Shown here piece after piece: positions 22,701 to 33,596 of a stretch of DNA of 64,000 nt. This DNA is from Bettongia penicillata ogilbyi. Lineage: Eukaryota; Chordata; Mammalia; Diprotodontia; Potoroidae. The number at the start of each line of letters is the position of its first letter. Position 1 is the first letter of the stretch. A program made the position numbers and the translations under genes. Below the pieces are notes generated by a model. It had not been told where the DNA came from, searched no databases, and was given only the letters and a program-made list of their open reading frames with translations. Where the stretch lies: the NCBI GenBank assembly GCA_023548195.1, contig JAJHZJ010000014.1, forward strand, positions 12,500,718 through 12,564,717. The letters run 5' to 3'.

Positions 22701-23993
22701 CTAGGTAAATAGACTGATAATGAAAAACACATTAGGGAAGCAAGGAATAGTGTCTTTGTCAGATTTCTGGAGAAAGGAGAAATTTTTGACCAAACAAGAG
22801 ATAGAGAATATTATGAAGTGTAAAATGGACAGTTTTGATTACATTAAATTGAAAAAGTTTTGCACAAACAAATCCAATGAAACCAAGATGAGGAGGGAAG
22901 CAGAAAACAGGGAAATACTTTTTGCAACTAGTGTCTGTGATAAAGGCCTCATTTCTAAAATATAGAGAGAACTTAGTGAAATTTACAAGCCATTCTCCAA
23001 CTCATTAATGTTCAAAGAATATGAACAGGCAGTTTTCAGAAGAAGAAATTAAAGCTATCTCTAGTCATATGAAAAAATGCTCTAAATCACTGTTGATTAA
23101 GGAACTGCAAATCAAAACAACTGTAAGATACAACATCACAACTATCACATTGGTTAACACGACAAAACAGGAAGATGATAAATGTTGGAGAAGATGTGGG
23201 AGAGTTGGAACACTAATTCATTGTTGGTGGAGTTGTGAGCTGATCTAACCAATCTGGAAATCAATTTGGAACTATGTCCAAAGGGCTACAAAAATGTGCA
23301 TATCCTTTGACCCATCAATATCACTTCTAGGACTGTATCCCAAAGAGATCATAAAAATGGAAAAGAGTCCCACATGTACAAAAATATTTATAGTAGCTCT
23401 CTTTTTACTGGCAAAAAACTGGAAATGAAGGAGATGCCCATCAATTGGGGGAATGACTGAACAATTGTGGTGTGTCAATCTAATGAAATATTGCTGTTCT
23501 ATAAGAAATTATGTACAGGAAGACTTCAGAAGGACCTGTATGGACCGATACTGAGTGAAAGGAGTAGAATCAGGGGAACTTTGCACATGGCAACAATCAC
23601 AGTGTGTGAGTAATTTTTCTGGGAGACTTTGTCCTTCACAGCAATGCAGGGACCTAAAAAAATCCAATGTACTGTTGAGGCAAAAGGTCTTCCACATCCA
23701 GAGAAAAACTATGGAATTGGATCACAGAATGAAGCAGATCGTTTTCTCTTGTGTTGTGTTTTGTTTTGTTTTATGGTTTCTCCCATTCATTTTAACTCTT
23801 CCATGCAACATGACTAAGGTGAAAATATATTGAATAAGAACATATGTGTAAAATCTATATAAGATTGCATGCTATCTCAAAGAAGGAGTAGGGAGGGAGA
23901 GAGGAAGGACAGCAGGGAGGTGAAAAATCTAAGATACATAGAAGTGATTTTAGAAAACTGAAAACCAATAAAATAGTTTAAAAATAAAAACAG
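19750..23993 (+). mobile_element. LINE-1 with ORF2, inserted in a HAL1 ORF1
   Basis: The sequence enters directly in the ORF2 endonuclease region and runs through reverse transcriptase and the Cys-containing C-terminal region to a 3' end with AATAAAATAG and A-rich sequence. No ORF1 of its own is present, so the copy is 5'-truncated. It is flanked by the 9-bp repeat CAAGTAGGA. Confidence 0.82.
19976..23251 (+). pseudogene. LINE-1 ORF2 (endonuclease-reverse transcriptase), degenerate
   Basis: Endonuclease-like sequence (AILTSDK, RDEEGNYILLK, LNIQVPSD) lies at 19976-20320. Further endonuclease and linker sequence follows with frequent stops. The RT core is in a 112-codon frame at 21589-21927 ([17 protein letters not shown], then [12 protein letters not shown], then LIADDMM). 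The active-site box reads IADD, so the residue before Ala-Asp-Asp is changed from the usual aromatic. C-terminal sequence lies at 22448-23248. Dozens of stops and shifts make it a dead copy. Confidence 0.88.
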
Positions 23994-25540
23994 CAAGTAG
24001 GAGAATTAGAGGAATAATTGGGAAGAGAAATGAAAATGATGCAACAAAATCATGAGAAAAGGGTCAACAGTTGGTAATGGAGACACAAAAAAATACTGAA
24101 GAAAATAAACACCGTAAAAAACAGAGGAGACCAAATAGCAAAAGAGGTCCAAAAACCCAATGAGGAAAAGAATGCCTTAAAAATTGGAATTGCTCAGATG
24201 GAAAAGGAGATTCAAAAGTTCACTGAAAAAAATAATTCCCTAAAAATTAGAATGGAGCAGATGGTAGATAATGACTTTATGATAAATCAAGAAATTATAA
24301 AACCAACCAAAAGAATGAAAAAATAGAAGACAATATGAAATATCTCATTGGAAAAACAATTGATCTGGAAAATAAATCCAAGATAGATAATTTTGAAATT
24401 ATTGGACTACCTGAAAGTCATGATCAAATAAAAAAGCCTAGATATCATCTTTCAAGAAATTATTGAGGAAAATTGCCCTGATATTCTAGAACCAGAGAGG
24501 AAAATAGAAATTGAAACAATCTACCTATCACGAATGAAATTCCAAAATGAAAATTCCCAGGAATATTGTAGTCAAATTCCAGAATTCCCAGTTCAAGAGG
24601 AAAATATTTCAAATAACAAGAAAAAAACAATTCAAGTATTGTGGAGCCACAATCAGGATAATAGAAGATTTAGCAATGTCTTTATTAAAGAACTGGAGGC
24701 CTTGGAATATGATATTCCAGAAACCTAAAATTACAAGCAAGAATCACCTACACAGCAAAACTGAGTGTAAGCCATAAGAGGGGGAAATGATCAGTTAGCA
24801 AGATAGAGGATTTTCAAGCATTCTTGATAAAAAAAAACCAGAGCTAAACAGAAAATCTGACTTTCAAATACAAGACTCAGGAGAAGCATAAAAAGGTAAA
24901 GTGGAAATGCAAATCATAAGGGACTTAGTAAGGTTAAACTGTTACATTCCTACATGGAAAAGTAGTATATGTAATTCATAAGGCCTTTCTCATTATTAGG
25001 GTCATTAGAAGGTATTTATATACACAAAGGGCACAGATGTGAGTTGAATATGAAGGAATCATGATAAAACAGAGTAATAAAATAAAATTAATATTAAATT
25101 ATACTAATTAATATTAAAATAGCAAAATAAATGGGTAAGAGAGGAAAGTCGTGAGAGAAGAAAAATGGAAAGGTAGAATAGGGTAAGTTATCTCACACAA
25201 AAGATGCAAGAAAAAGCTTTTACAATGGAAGGAAAGAAGGGGGAAATAAGGGGCAGTGAACGAACTTTATTCTCATCAGAATTGGCTCAGAGAGGGAATA
25301 AGATACCCAGGGAACAGGGTATAGAAATCTAATTTATCCTGCATGAAAGTAGAAGGGAAAGGAGAAAAGAGAGACTGGAGGTGATAGGAAGGAAGGTAGA
25401 TTGGGGGAAGTGGTAGTCAGAAGCAAAACATTTTAGAGGAAGGACAAGATGAAAGGAGAGAAAATAGAATAAATGGGGATAGGGAAAATAGGATGGATAG
25501 AAACACAGTTAGCAATAGCTGTGAACGAAAACTTTTGAAG

Positions 25541-26300
25541 TAAGTTTCTCTTCTAAAGGCCTCATTTCTCTAACATATAGAGAAATGTGTTAAATTTATA
25601 AAAAATAAGAGCCATTCCCCATTTGATAAATGATCAAAAGATATAATTAGTTTTCAGATGAAGTAATTAAAGCTATTTATAGTCATATGAAAAATATTCT
25701 CACTTGGAGAAATGCAAATTAAAGCAATCCTGAGGTACTACTTCGTGCCGATTAGATTGACTAATAGGACAGAAAAGATAAATGACAAATATTGAAGGGA
25801 ATGTTAAGGGAAATGAAACATTAATACGCCGTTGGCAGGGTTGTGAGCTGATTCAACCATTCTATGGTTGAAACATGGAAAGTTTTGCATGGTTTGATAC
25901 CAAGTGAGATTTACTGAGTGCAAAGTACAAACAGTAATATTGTAAGATGATCAGCTATGAATGACTTAGCCATTTTCGCAATACAATTATCCAACACAAT
26001 TTTGAAGGTCTTAGGATGAAAAATGCTCTCCAACCCAGAGAAAGAACTGATGTTATCTGAATACAGATTGAAGCATACTTTTTTTCTTGAGATTTTTTGT
26101 CCTTTTTTTTTCACAACACTAACATTAAGTATATGTTTTGCATGACAATACATGTATAACCTATATGGAATTGCTTGCCTTCTTAGTGAGTGAGGTAGGG
26201 AGAGAGGAAGGGAGGGAATTTGGAACTCAAAATTTTAAAAGACAAATGTTATAAATTGTTTTCACATGTAACTTGGGGAAAATTAAATACTAAATAAATA
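25541..26300 (+). mobile_element. LINE-1 3' end, 5'-truncated
   Basis: AAAGGCCTCATTTCTCTAAC at about 25556 matches the ORF2 end of the L1 at 22944. The segment continues through the same ORF2 C-terminal region with an internal deletion near 25860. It ends around AAATTAAATACTAAATAAATAC with an A/T-rich tail. Confidence 0.75.
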
Positions 26301-26424
26301 CAATTTTTAAATAAATAAGAAGAATTTTTATGTATTTGGGAAATATGTAACAAAATAAATTTTTTAAAAGAATAAGTAAGGAGTGGAGAAAAAGCTGTGA
26401 CAGTAATATTCAAAGAAGAAAACA

Positions 26425-26505
26425 TTTCCTTCAGTTTCCTCATCTATAAAATGAGAGGGTTAGACTCTAAGGTCCCTTTCAGCTCTAAATCTATGATCTC
26501 AAGAT
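26425..26505 (+). repeat. MIR/CORE-SINE 3' fragment
   Basis: TTTCCTCATCTATAAAATGAG followed by GACTCTAAGGTCCCTTTCAG is the typical end of a mammalian MIR/CORE-SINE-type repeat. Confidence 0.8.
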
Positions 26506-26559
26506 CCTGTCTGGTTGGCAGCTAAATGCAGAGATATCTCAGGAGGACATAAACATACC

Positions 26560-27168
26560 ATGGGGCTTGAGCTGTCAGGAATCAAGAGAACCAGTAGTCA
26601 AGTTCTGAGCTATGGCCATAGGATTACTAAAGAGGCAAACATAGGAGAGTCCCCTAAATTTGGACTCAGTGCCCACACTGACATCTGACTACCCTGCACA
26701 TGGCTTCTCTGGGCAACTTCAGCTTTTTTCTCCATGTTTCTGTGACACTGGACCCAGAACAGGAGCCATAGGGGTTTTCCATCTCTCATACACAGCAATA
26801 TCCACACCCACAGCAATTTTCTTTGTGGAAACATCCAGTTCTAACTCTCTGTGACCTCATTCTCACAAAAACCCCATGAGACAAAGAAAAAGGGAACTGC
26901 CAGGACTCAAATGCCCCATTGGGTTTCAATCCCATTTTTAGACTGTGAAGCAATGATGTGGAGATGTTTTCACACCTCTCCTGCTAACTCTTGGAAAGAG
27001 GAAACTGATGACTAAATAAGACAGGAGGCCTAGCATACAGTGATGCTGCAAGCCCATAAGGGTGGGGAAAACTCAGTACAGCACCAGAGACTCTGCCTGA
27101 TATGTCATTCTTCACCTAGACCCAGACTCAACCCTCTATGAAACCTCATCCATTTGGAAAAGTTCCAG
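26560..27168 (+). promoter_or_regulatory. Candidate I-gamma region (germline transcript promoter and I exon) upstream of the switch region
   Basis: This is the only complex, repeat-free block between the LINE pile-up and the purine-rich switch tract. It ends with a perfect splice donor, CAG|GTAAGT, with the exon ending at 27168, about 70 bases before the repeats begin. In class switching, a cytokine-induced I exon upstream of each switch region splices to CH1 to make a sterile germline transcript. Position and donor fit that role. The transcription start is not visible, so the 5' limit is arbitrary. Confidence 0.45.
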
Positions 27169-27239
27169 GTAAGTCAATCAGGTAGATTTGGGCAGATTGC
27201 CCCTTTTTTTCTCCTCTAGAGGGCAAAGAGAAAGGGGCA

Positions 27240-30200
27240 TTTTTATAGAAGGGTGAGTAGACTGTGGTAACCAGTCACAGCAGACCTCACTCATGGAAAG
27301 GACTTTCAGGTGGATACTGGTGTGTGAGAGGGAGAGTGAAGTTCAGAGGGCAGGGGTTATGGAACTTAAGTGGGGGGATTAGAGGTAAAATTTATATTGT
27401 CATGTCCAAAACAGACCATATTCCAGTTCTGAGGGGTCAGGAGGTACAAGATAAAATCACAAAGAAGGGTAAAGGGTTGTGTACTGAAATCAAACAGATG
27501 ATAAACTCAAAGGGTCTAAGGAAACTCAGGCAAAGCAGAGGACAGTGATGGACATCTAGTAGTGATGGTAGATACAGGACAGAAGACACAGAAATACAGA
27601 AGCTAAACCAGTCCCTAGACCAGAAATTAAGAGTCTAGGGTTGAGAGAGTCTTGGCAAGTGATGGGGAGAATTGAAAGGACAGGGTGTGGGGAAGGTGTG
27701 GCTACAAAGCTTGAGTTAAGTATAGAGGTTTTAACTAGAAATAAAGGGTATAGGATGTTTAGGGATTCTGAGCCAGTACAGAGCACAGAACCAGGAAAAG
27801 GGACCTGAAATAGAGAGTCTAAAAGAAGGAAGGATATGATTTAAGTTGATAGAGAGCATCTAGACTGGGTTGCTCTAAGATCCAGGGGCTATATGTAAGG
27901 GAAATGAAGTCTTACAGGACAGAACCCCTACGCTGGACTGAGAGAGGTATAAGATGAAATATGGGAAAAGAAAACAAGGACTAGGGAGGAAGAACCCAAG
28001 GATAGAGAGAAATGCCAAGACATGATCTGATTGGGAATACTGATCAGAATGGAACATGGACAGAGAAATTGAGAAATCAAGGGCACAAGAAGCAAGGAAA
28101 TCAGGGTTTGGGAAGATGGGGGCTATCAAGGCACAAAAACTGAAAGGGTCATAGCCCACTTGCTGAGGAGGATGTGGACATAGGAGTTAACAGGAATAGA
28201 GATGTATGAGTTGAAGGAACTAGGGGTGGAAAAACTAAGATAGTCAGGGCATGGGAACTGAGGGGGGCATGGAAACACACCATGAGGGTATCAGAGTCAC
28301 AGCAACTAAGAGCACAGGGAGACAGAAGGTACAAAGTCTTATCTAGAAAAGACCCTAGAGCAGAGGGAGCAAGTGGTCTTCAATTCAGCAGAGCTTACCA
28401 CCAGCTAAGGTGTAAAGGCGGTATAAGGGAAAAGGGAAGGACACAGAAAGTGTTGCAAGGTATCACAGGAGTCTAGGAAACAGGGTCCTCAGGAACTGAG
28501 CCTGAAGAACATGGTGGTACTAAGTCAAGGAGATGGAATATGAACTAAAGGACCAGGTTTGAATGACCTGGCAGAGGCTTCCTTGGCCAGGATGAGCCCG
28601 GGGGACACAAATTTTAACAGGGCAAAGTTTAAGAGATGAACTGAGCTCTGAGGTTAGCCATGAATGGGAAGAAGTCATAAGGTCTAGCAGGCAGGTCCAA
28701 GAGACGAGTGAACCTGGAAGTAGAAGACAGAGCAAGGAGGTGCGAAGAGAGATATAGGAATAAATGTGTGGACCAAAAAGAAGTATAAGGGAGAGGACAG
28801 AAGAAAGGTAACAGGAGGAAGCAAACATCGAGAACAAGAAATGACCTATAAGAAACTATAGGAGTAGAGCTGGCTTGTGAAAAACAAGACTTAAAGTAGC
28901 AAGAGGTACGGGCTCTGGAACCGCAGAGCACTGAGGCACGTATTTGTAAGAGTATTTGGGGGTTAAACTAGGAAAAAGCACAAGACATGGATGATGGACT
29001 TTAAAAGATGAACAAACACAGGGAGAGATGATGAGAGAAATAAAATATGAGCGGCCAGGAGGCCCAGGAACGGAATCCTAGGTGATTCAGAGTCTGACAG
29101 TGGCAGAGTTAAGGGTCTGGTCTGAAAGGAGTAAGAAGCGTCAGAGGGAATAAAGGGTAAGTGAAGAGATGAGAGGAGCTGACCCAAAGGAAACAATTGT
29201 CAGAAACTACAGAGGCCAAGAGAGCGTTATGGGCAAAAGAGGTGAGGATGAAGGAGAGGGAAGGGGAGAAATAAAAGGTACTGGGAAAACAAGAGAAAAG
29301 AAAATGGGGAGTCACAAGTACAAGAATCAAGGAAGACAGGAATACAGGAGTCAGCTAGCCATAGGCACAGAGACTGAGAACATCTGACCACCAGGAAGGG
29401 AGGGGGCAGCTGAGGAGTCATGGAGAAAAGAAACTAAAATATGGGAGTTTGGTAGCATAAAACTGAACAAGGAATAGGAAAGAGACTAGATGCTGTGGAA
29501 AGCTGATGAGGCAGGATTCAGAAATAAGGCCTGAAGATCATGGAAGCACTGAAGAACAAAAGCAGAGCGAAGGAGAGGTGGATGGAGGAGACTTAGACAG
29601 TAAGCTAGGAAAGGGAAGCTTTGCTTAGGTGCTCAGAGAAAGGAAACACATGCTAGTCAGAGCTAAGAGTTGGGTGGGATAGAGCTGATTTAAAAAGGAG
29701 CACAGTGTTTAGGAAACAGAGGCTTGAGGGGACAGCTGGAGCTAACGAGGCACAGTATAAAGACATGAAAAAAGCTAGGGGATGTGAACTCTAAAAGGGA
29801 CCTAGGAGGGAACTCAAAGAAGACATAGAGGAGAGGGAAGAATTCTGAGCTGCTGACCCTCCAGCTAACAAGAGGAGCTGTAGATCCTCAGGTTGAGAGT
29901 GTAGCCAAAGCTGAGGGAGAAAAAATATTGAATCTAAAAAGGGGTGGGATGCCCTAAGAAGAATGGCTGTGAGAAAGGAGTTAAAAGTTATATGGTGAAA
30001 TGCCTAAGCAGCCAGAATGAGCAACAACCTGAACTTGTAAGGCTAAATGTATCCAGGACATTTCTGGCCACTGTACCCATGCTAGGTTGCTGTAGGACAT
30101 AAGGTCCTAGGACCAAAGAACTAAGGTTCAATGGGGACAGACTTTAAGGCCTGGGCTGGGAGACGTGTGAGGAGTAGGGAGTACAGGACTAATCAGAGAC

Positions 30201-31410
30201 ACAAGATCTGACAGGGCAAGCCCCATGTGGGAGCTACCATAGCAACCAGGCCTTTGGTTTAAATCAGATCTCTCCTTTCCCTCCACTATCATTACTCCCA
30301 GCTTCTCAGAAGAGGAGGCCAGAGCTCACTGTGCCAAAATGCCTATCAGACTACTAAACATAGCCTCCCTCTCCCAGATTCCTCAATCTAGTTTAAGGAT
30401 ATCACCTGCCTGAAACACCCAGGCTCCTGACTGATCTTTACGATTTCAAGTTTCATGTCCCCTTGATCAAGAGTTCACCTCTTTAAAAATGGGGCCTAAA
30501 GACTATGGGGCAAAATTCTTCAAGTTCCACACCTCATTAAGGATAGCACCAGCATGGAACACAGAGGGGAAGACGGGGGAAGGAAGTACAGATTTAATCA
30601 AAGCAGTTGAGCAGGCATGCAGGCAGGCGCCATAAGAAGTAAGTGCAGTACATACAAGTGGGAGCCTGGAACTCAGAACATAGGAAAGAGAGTTAACAGG
30701 ATCAGAACGACATAGTAGTAGGTGAACAGGTCTGAGAAGACAAGGCTGAGAGGAACAGAGTTGAGGGGAGGGGAGCAGAGACCTGAGAGGGCCCACACAA
30801 CCTAAAGACATGAATTGGCATGAACTGGCAGATTACAGAGTGCAGAAAATGAGGGGAAAAGATTAATAATAATGACTCATATTTATATCACACTTTAAAG
30901 TCTGAAAGCATTTGACGTATATTATTTCATTTGAAGCACAGCATATTCAGGATAATGGGTTCTATGGACATTATTACCCCCTTTTCTTAAAAATTAGAAC
31001 AATATAACTATGGTTACACAGCTTATCAGAGATGGGATTTTAGTCTAGGTTTTTCTGATTCCAGTTCCAACTGTTCAATTTGCCACAGTGCTTCAAGACA
31101 AGGTTAAAAGGTCAGGGATCCAAAGCTGAGGGGAACAAAAGACTAAGATGATAAAGGGAAGAGTTGAATGACCAGAGGGCAAAGAGAACAGGGCTGAGGG
31201 ACAGAACTGAGGGGTAAGGAGATTAGAATCTGATAAGAAGATGAGGTAAGATGGCAGGGAAAAGAAATGAGAAAGAACAAGCATAAGGAGGAGAGGGATC
31301 TATAGATGATAAGAATGAAGCACGTCTTCACAAGCACAAGCACAAATGAGAAAGCATAAGGCTGACAGCAGAAGGCAGAGGCAGAGTACTGGGAACTAAG
31401 AGGAAAGGCC
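27240..31410 (+). other. Switch region S-gamma (class-switch recombination target)
   Basis: About 4 kb of degenerate short repeats, strongly purine-rich (G over C) on the + strand, the non-template strand for IGHG, with recurring GGAACTGAG, GGAAACAGG, GAGCT and GGGCT words. AGCT, the preferred AID target, is dense: I count 13 between 29401 and 29920. The tract lies directly 5' of CH1 and behind a candidate I exon, as in other mammals. It is interrupted by a non-purine stretch at about 30240-30500 and a SINE at 30862-31090. Limits are approximate. Confidence 0.85.
30862..31090 (-). repeat. MIR/CORE-SINE inserted in the switch region
   Basis: TAATAATGACTCATATTTATA, then an ATTATTTCATTTGA block, a GTTACACAGCT block and a terminal TGCCACAGTGCTTC mark a MIR-type SINE read on the - strand. 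It interrupts the purine-rich switch repeats. Confidence 0.8.
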
Positions 31411-32135
31411 TCATTAATATCCTCCATTCCTGTGCCCTATCCCAGGAAAAACATGAGAAAACTCTGGCCTAAAGCTGCCATGCTTCAGGTGTGGGAGACA
31501 ACTTTCCCCTGCTGAGATATGTTTCAAGCTCAGAACAAACACCAGCTCTTGAGCCTGAACTAACAGAGCACAGCCTCAAAACCTACAAAGGCTGTTTTAG
31601 CTTTGTTTTAACTTTGTAACTGTGTTTTACCTGTGAGGAGGTAGGGATTCAAATCCAGGTATTACAAATCCTGTGCTCTGTTCATAAAACCCCTGCTGCC
31701 TCCCACTGTGGAGGCTGAGAAAACTCCCAAAGGAAGGAGAGGGGCAATTTTTCCTCCCTGATTTGAAGATCCTACCAGGGTCTTCAAATGGCACAGTTGT
31801 AAGATATGGCCATATTGACCATCTCCTCAAAGGATTTGAAGAGAGAAGGCTAGAGATTGATTAGAAGCTAAAGACTTCTCTCCCTTTCCAAGATTTGAAG
31901 GAGCCTAATGACTATGTTTCAGGTCATGTAGCTCCTGGTAGTCAATGGGACAGGAATAACTGAAGGAAAGAAAGGAAAGGAAGGAATTTAAGGAAGGAAT
32001 GATGGAAGGAAATGAAGGAAGGAAAAGTCCCATGCAGACAGAGTCTGCCTCTATGCCTTTCTGATCTAAGTTGAGAGTTCAGTGGGTTCCTACTGATGTT
32101 CCTATTACAAAATCTGTCTCTGTCTTCTTTTATAG
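31411..32135 (+). other. Intron between switch region and CH1
   Basis: This is non-repetitive sequence with a GGAA-rich low-complexity patch at about 31960-32030. It ends in the polypyrimidine tract and AG acceptor of CH1 (AG at 32134-32135). Confidence 0.7.
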
Positions 32136-32429
32136 CCAGCCGCACAGCTCCATCTGTCTTTCCCCTGGCACCCAGTTGTGGAAAGGAAACCTCCTCCCAA
32201 GTAGCTATAGGCTGCCTGGTGTCAAGCTACTTCCCTGAGCCTGTGACAGTGACATGGAATTCAGGGGCCATCTCCAGTGGAATCCAGACCTATCCATCTG
32301 TCCTCCAGTCCTCAGGACTCTACGCCTTAAGCAGTCAGTTGACAGTTCCTGCAGATACTTTGTTGAGCAAGTCATACACCTGCAATGTGGAACACAAAGC
32401 CACATCCACCAAAATTGACAAGAAAGTTG
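32136..32429 (+). CDS. IGHG: IGHG exon CH1
   Basis: The first constant domain of the IgG heavy chain, which pairs with the light-chain constant domain. The exon starts with the split codon (G)CC after the acceptor TATAG, so it accepts a spliced JH in the Ig phase, and encodes 98 residues beginning [14 protein letters not shown]. The Ig-fold cysteines are Cys27 (IGCLVSSYF) and Cys83 (YTCNVEH), with the core Trp41 (VTWNSG). Cys15 (APSCGK) is placed to bond the light chain, as in human IgG2-4. It ends KIDKKV plus one base, with donor G|GTAAGA at 32430. The motif set is gamma rather than mu, epsilon or alpha. Frame and splice sites are intact. Confidence 0.97.
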
Positions 32430-33551
32430 GTAAGAATTAAGGGGAAGGAATACAGACCAGAGAGTGGGCATTTGTAGTTTTAGAGATCTGTTGGGATGGG
32501 AGAGGATAAAGATGAGGCAGCAAAAGTTAAATGTGGTTAAAAAAAAGCCTTCAGACTCAGGTAAAGATTGATCCGGGAGAGGTGAAGAAGCTATAAATAT
32601 GGAAACCTGGACAACTATTAAGTAAGGAAAACCTATAAAAGTGTTTCCTCCTGTCCTAGGGGAAGGTCTCTATGTATGGTAAGAATGAAATAAAATTAAT
32701 ATAGTTCTAGATCTACATCAGAACTATGTTCCAGACACTATCCTAAGTGCTTTACAAATCTTTTCTCCTTTGATCCTCATAATTTTCCTGCAAGGTAAGT
32801 GTTATTATTATGCTTATTTTACAGAAATAACTGAGATAAAAAGAAGTTAAATGACTTGCACAGGGTCACATAGCTAGTAAGTGTCTGAGGTCACATTTGA
32901 ACTCATGTCTTCTTGGCTCCGTTGCAGCACCTAATCCACTGTTCCACTAGTTGCCTAGCTACTTGAAACAGAAAGTTTGTAATTTCTTGGGCTACAACTC
33001 TAAGCTTTTCAGTGATCTGGCTTCAGGATGAAAACATTGTGACATTAGATTCACCTGTCTTAAGCCCTCATCATGTTCTTTCCTGGCAGAATGGCATAGC
33101 GGAAAGAAAGATCACTTAACAATTAGCCAGAAAGCACGATTCCAGTCTTTCCTCTAATACTTACTTGGTATCTGAACGTGGATCATTTAATCTACCTAAC
33201 AGTTTCTGCATCTTTAAAAAGGGGAGAATAGCACACTCTCATTGTGGGGATGTTTTTGTAACTTCTGTAGTTGCCAACCTTCTCCCTCAGTAAATATCCT
33301 TTCTTAAAAACTATTTAATGCCAATTAGCATTGAGAATCAGTTAAGAATTAATTATTGTGGATTTGTTGATTAGCATTGGGGAACACACAAGATGGGGGA
33401 GCGCATTTAGAGTTCAAAGTTGCTATTTACTATCCATATGACTTTGAGCAAGTCATTTCTCTGGGTGCACTGGAAATACTACCTCGAGACTTGAGTATAA
33501 AACTAGTGCAAGAAATATATATGACCTATTATTTACTCTTCTTTTTTTTAG
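32430..33551 (+). other. Intron CH1 to hinge, with SINE copies
   Basis: The 1.1-kb intron contains a MIR/CORE-SINE on the - strand at about 32698-32960 (GCACAGGGTCACATAGCTAG, TTTGAACTCATGTCTTC) and a second SINE fragment on the + strand at about 33085-33240. The acceptor CTTTTTTTTAG precedes the hinge. Confidence 0.8.
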
Positions 33552-33596
33552 AACCCAAGTCTACCCCCACAGAGTGTACATGCTGCACATGCGAAG
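33552..33596 (+). CDS. IGHG: IGHG hinge exon
   Basis: A separate 45-bp exon that gives the flexible, disulfide-bonded link between Fab and Fc. It has an AG acceptor at 33550-33551 after a T-rich tract and a donor GAAG|GTATGG, in the same phase as CH1. With the split codons it reads EPKSTPTECTCCTCE. The EPKS start is shared with human IgG1. The core has four cysteines and no proline, and a fifth Cys follows two residues later at the start of CH2, so the inter-heavy-chain disulfide pattern must differ from the CPPC type. The flanking frames agree, so I regard it as a real exon despite its size. Confidence 0.93.

Larger units (their letters stand above)
18661..25540 (+). mobile_element. HAL1-like element split by an L1 insertion
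   Basis: It begins GGGTAGGAGCCCAGATGGTGG near 18661 and has a 5' UTR and the ORF1 start (MTKKIKTHSQKKTAKS-like, about 19606) up to 19749. It resumes at 23994 with ORF1 coiled-coil, RRM (ENKSKIDNFEIIGLPESHD-like) and C-terminal sequence to about 24880. It then runs into a purine-rich 3' region like that of the other HAL1 copies. ORF1 contains many stops. Confidence 0.7.

Noticed and set aside
27556..29421. Many overlapping minus-strand open frames of 60-105 codons
   Set aside because: They arise because the complementary strand of a purine-rich tract is stop-poor. Their translations are Ser/Leu/Pro/Phe-rich, with no domains, and they lie in the switch region.
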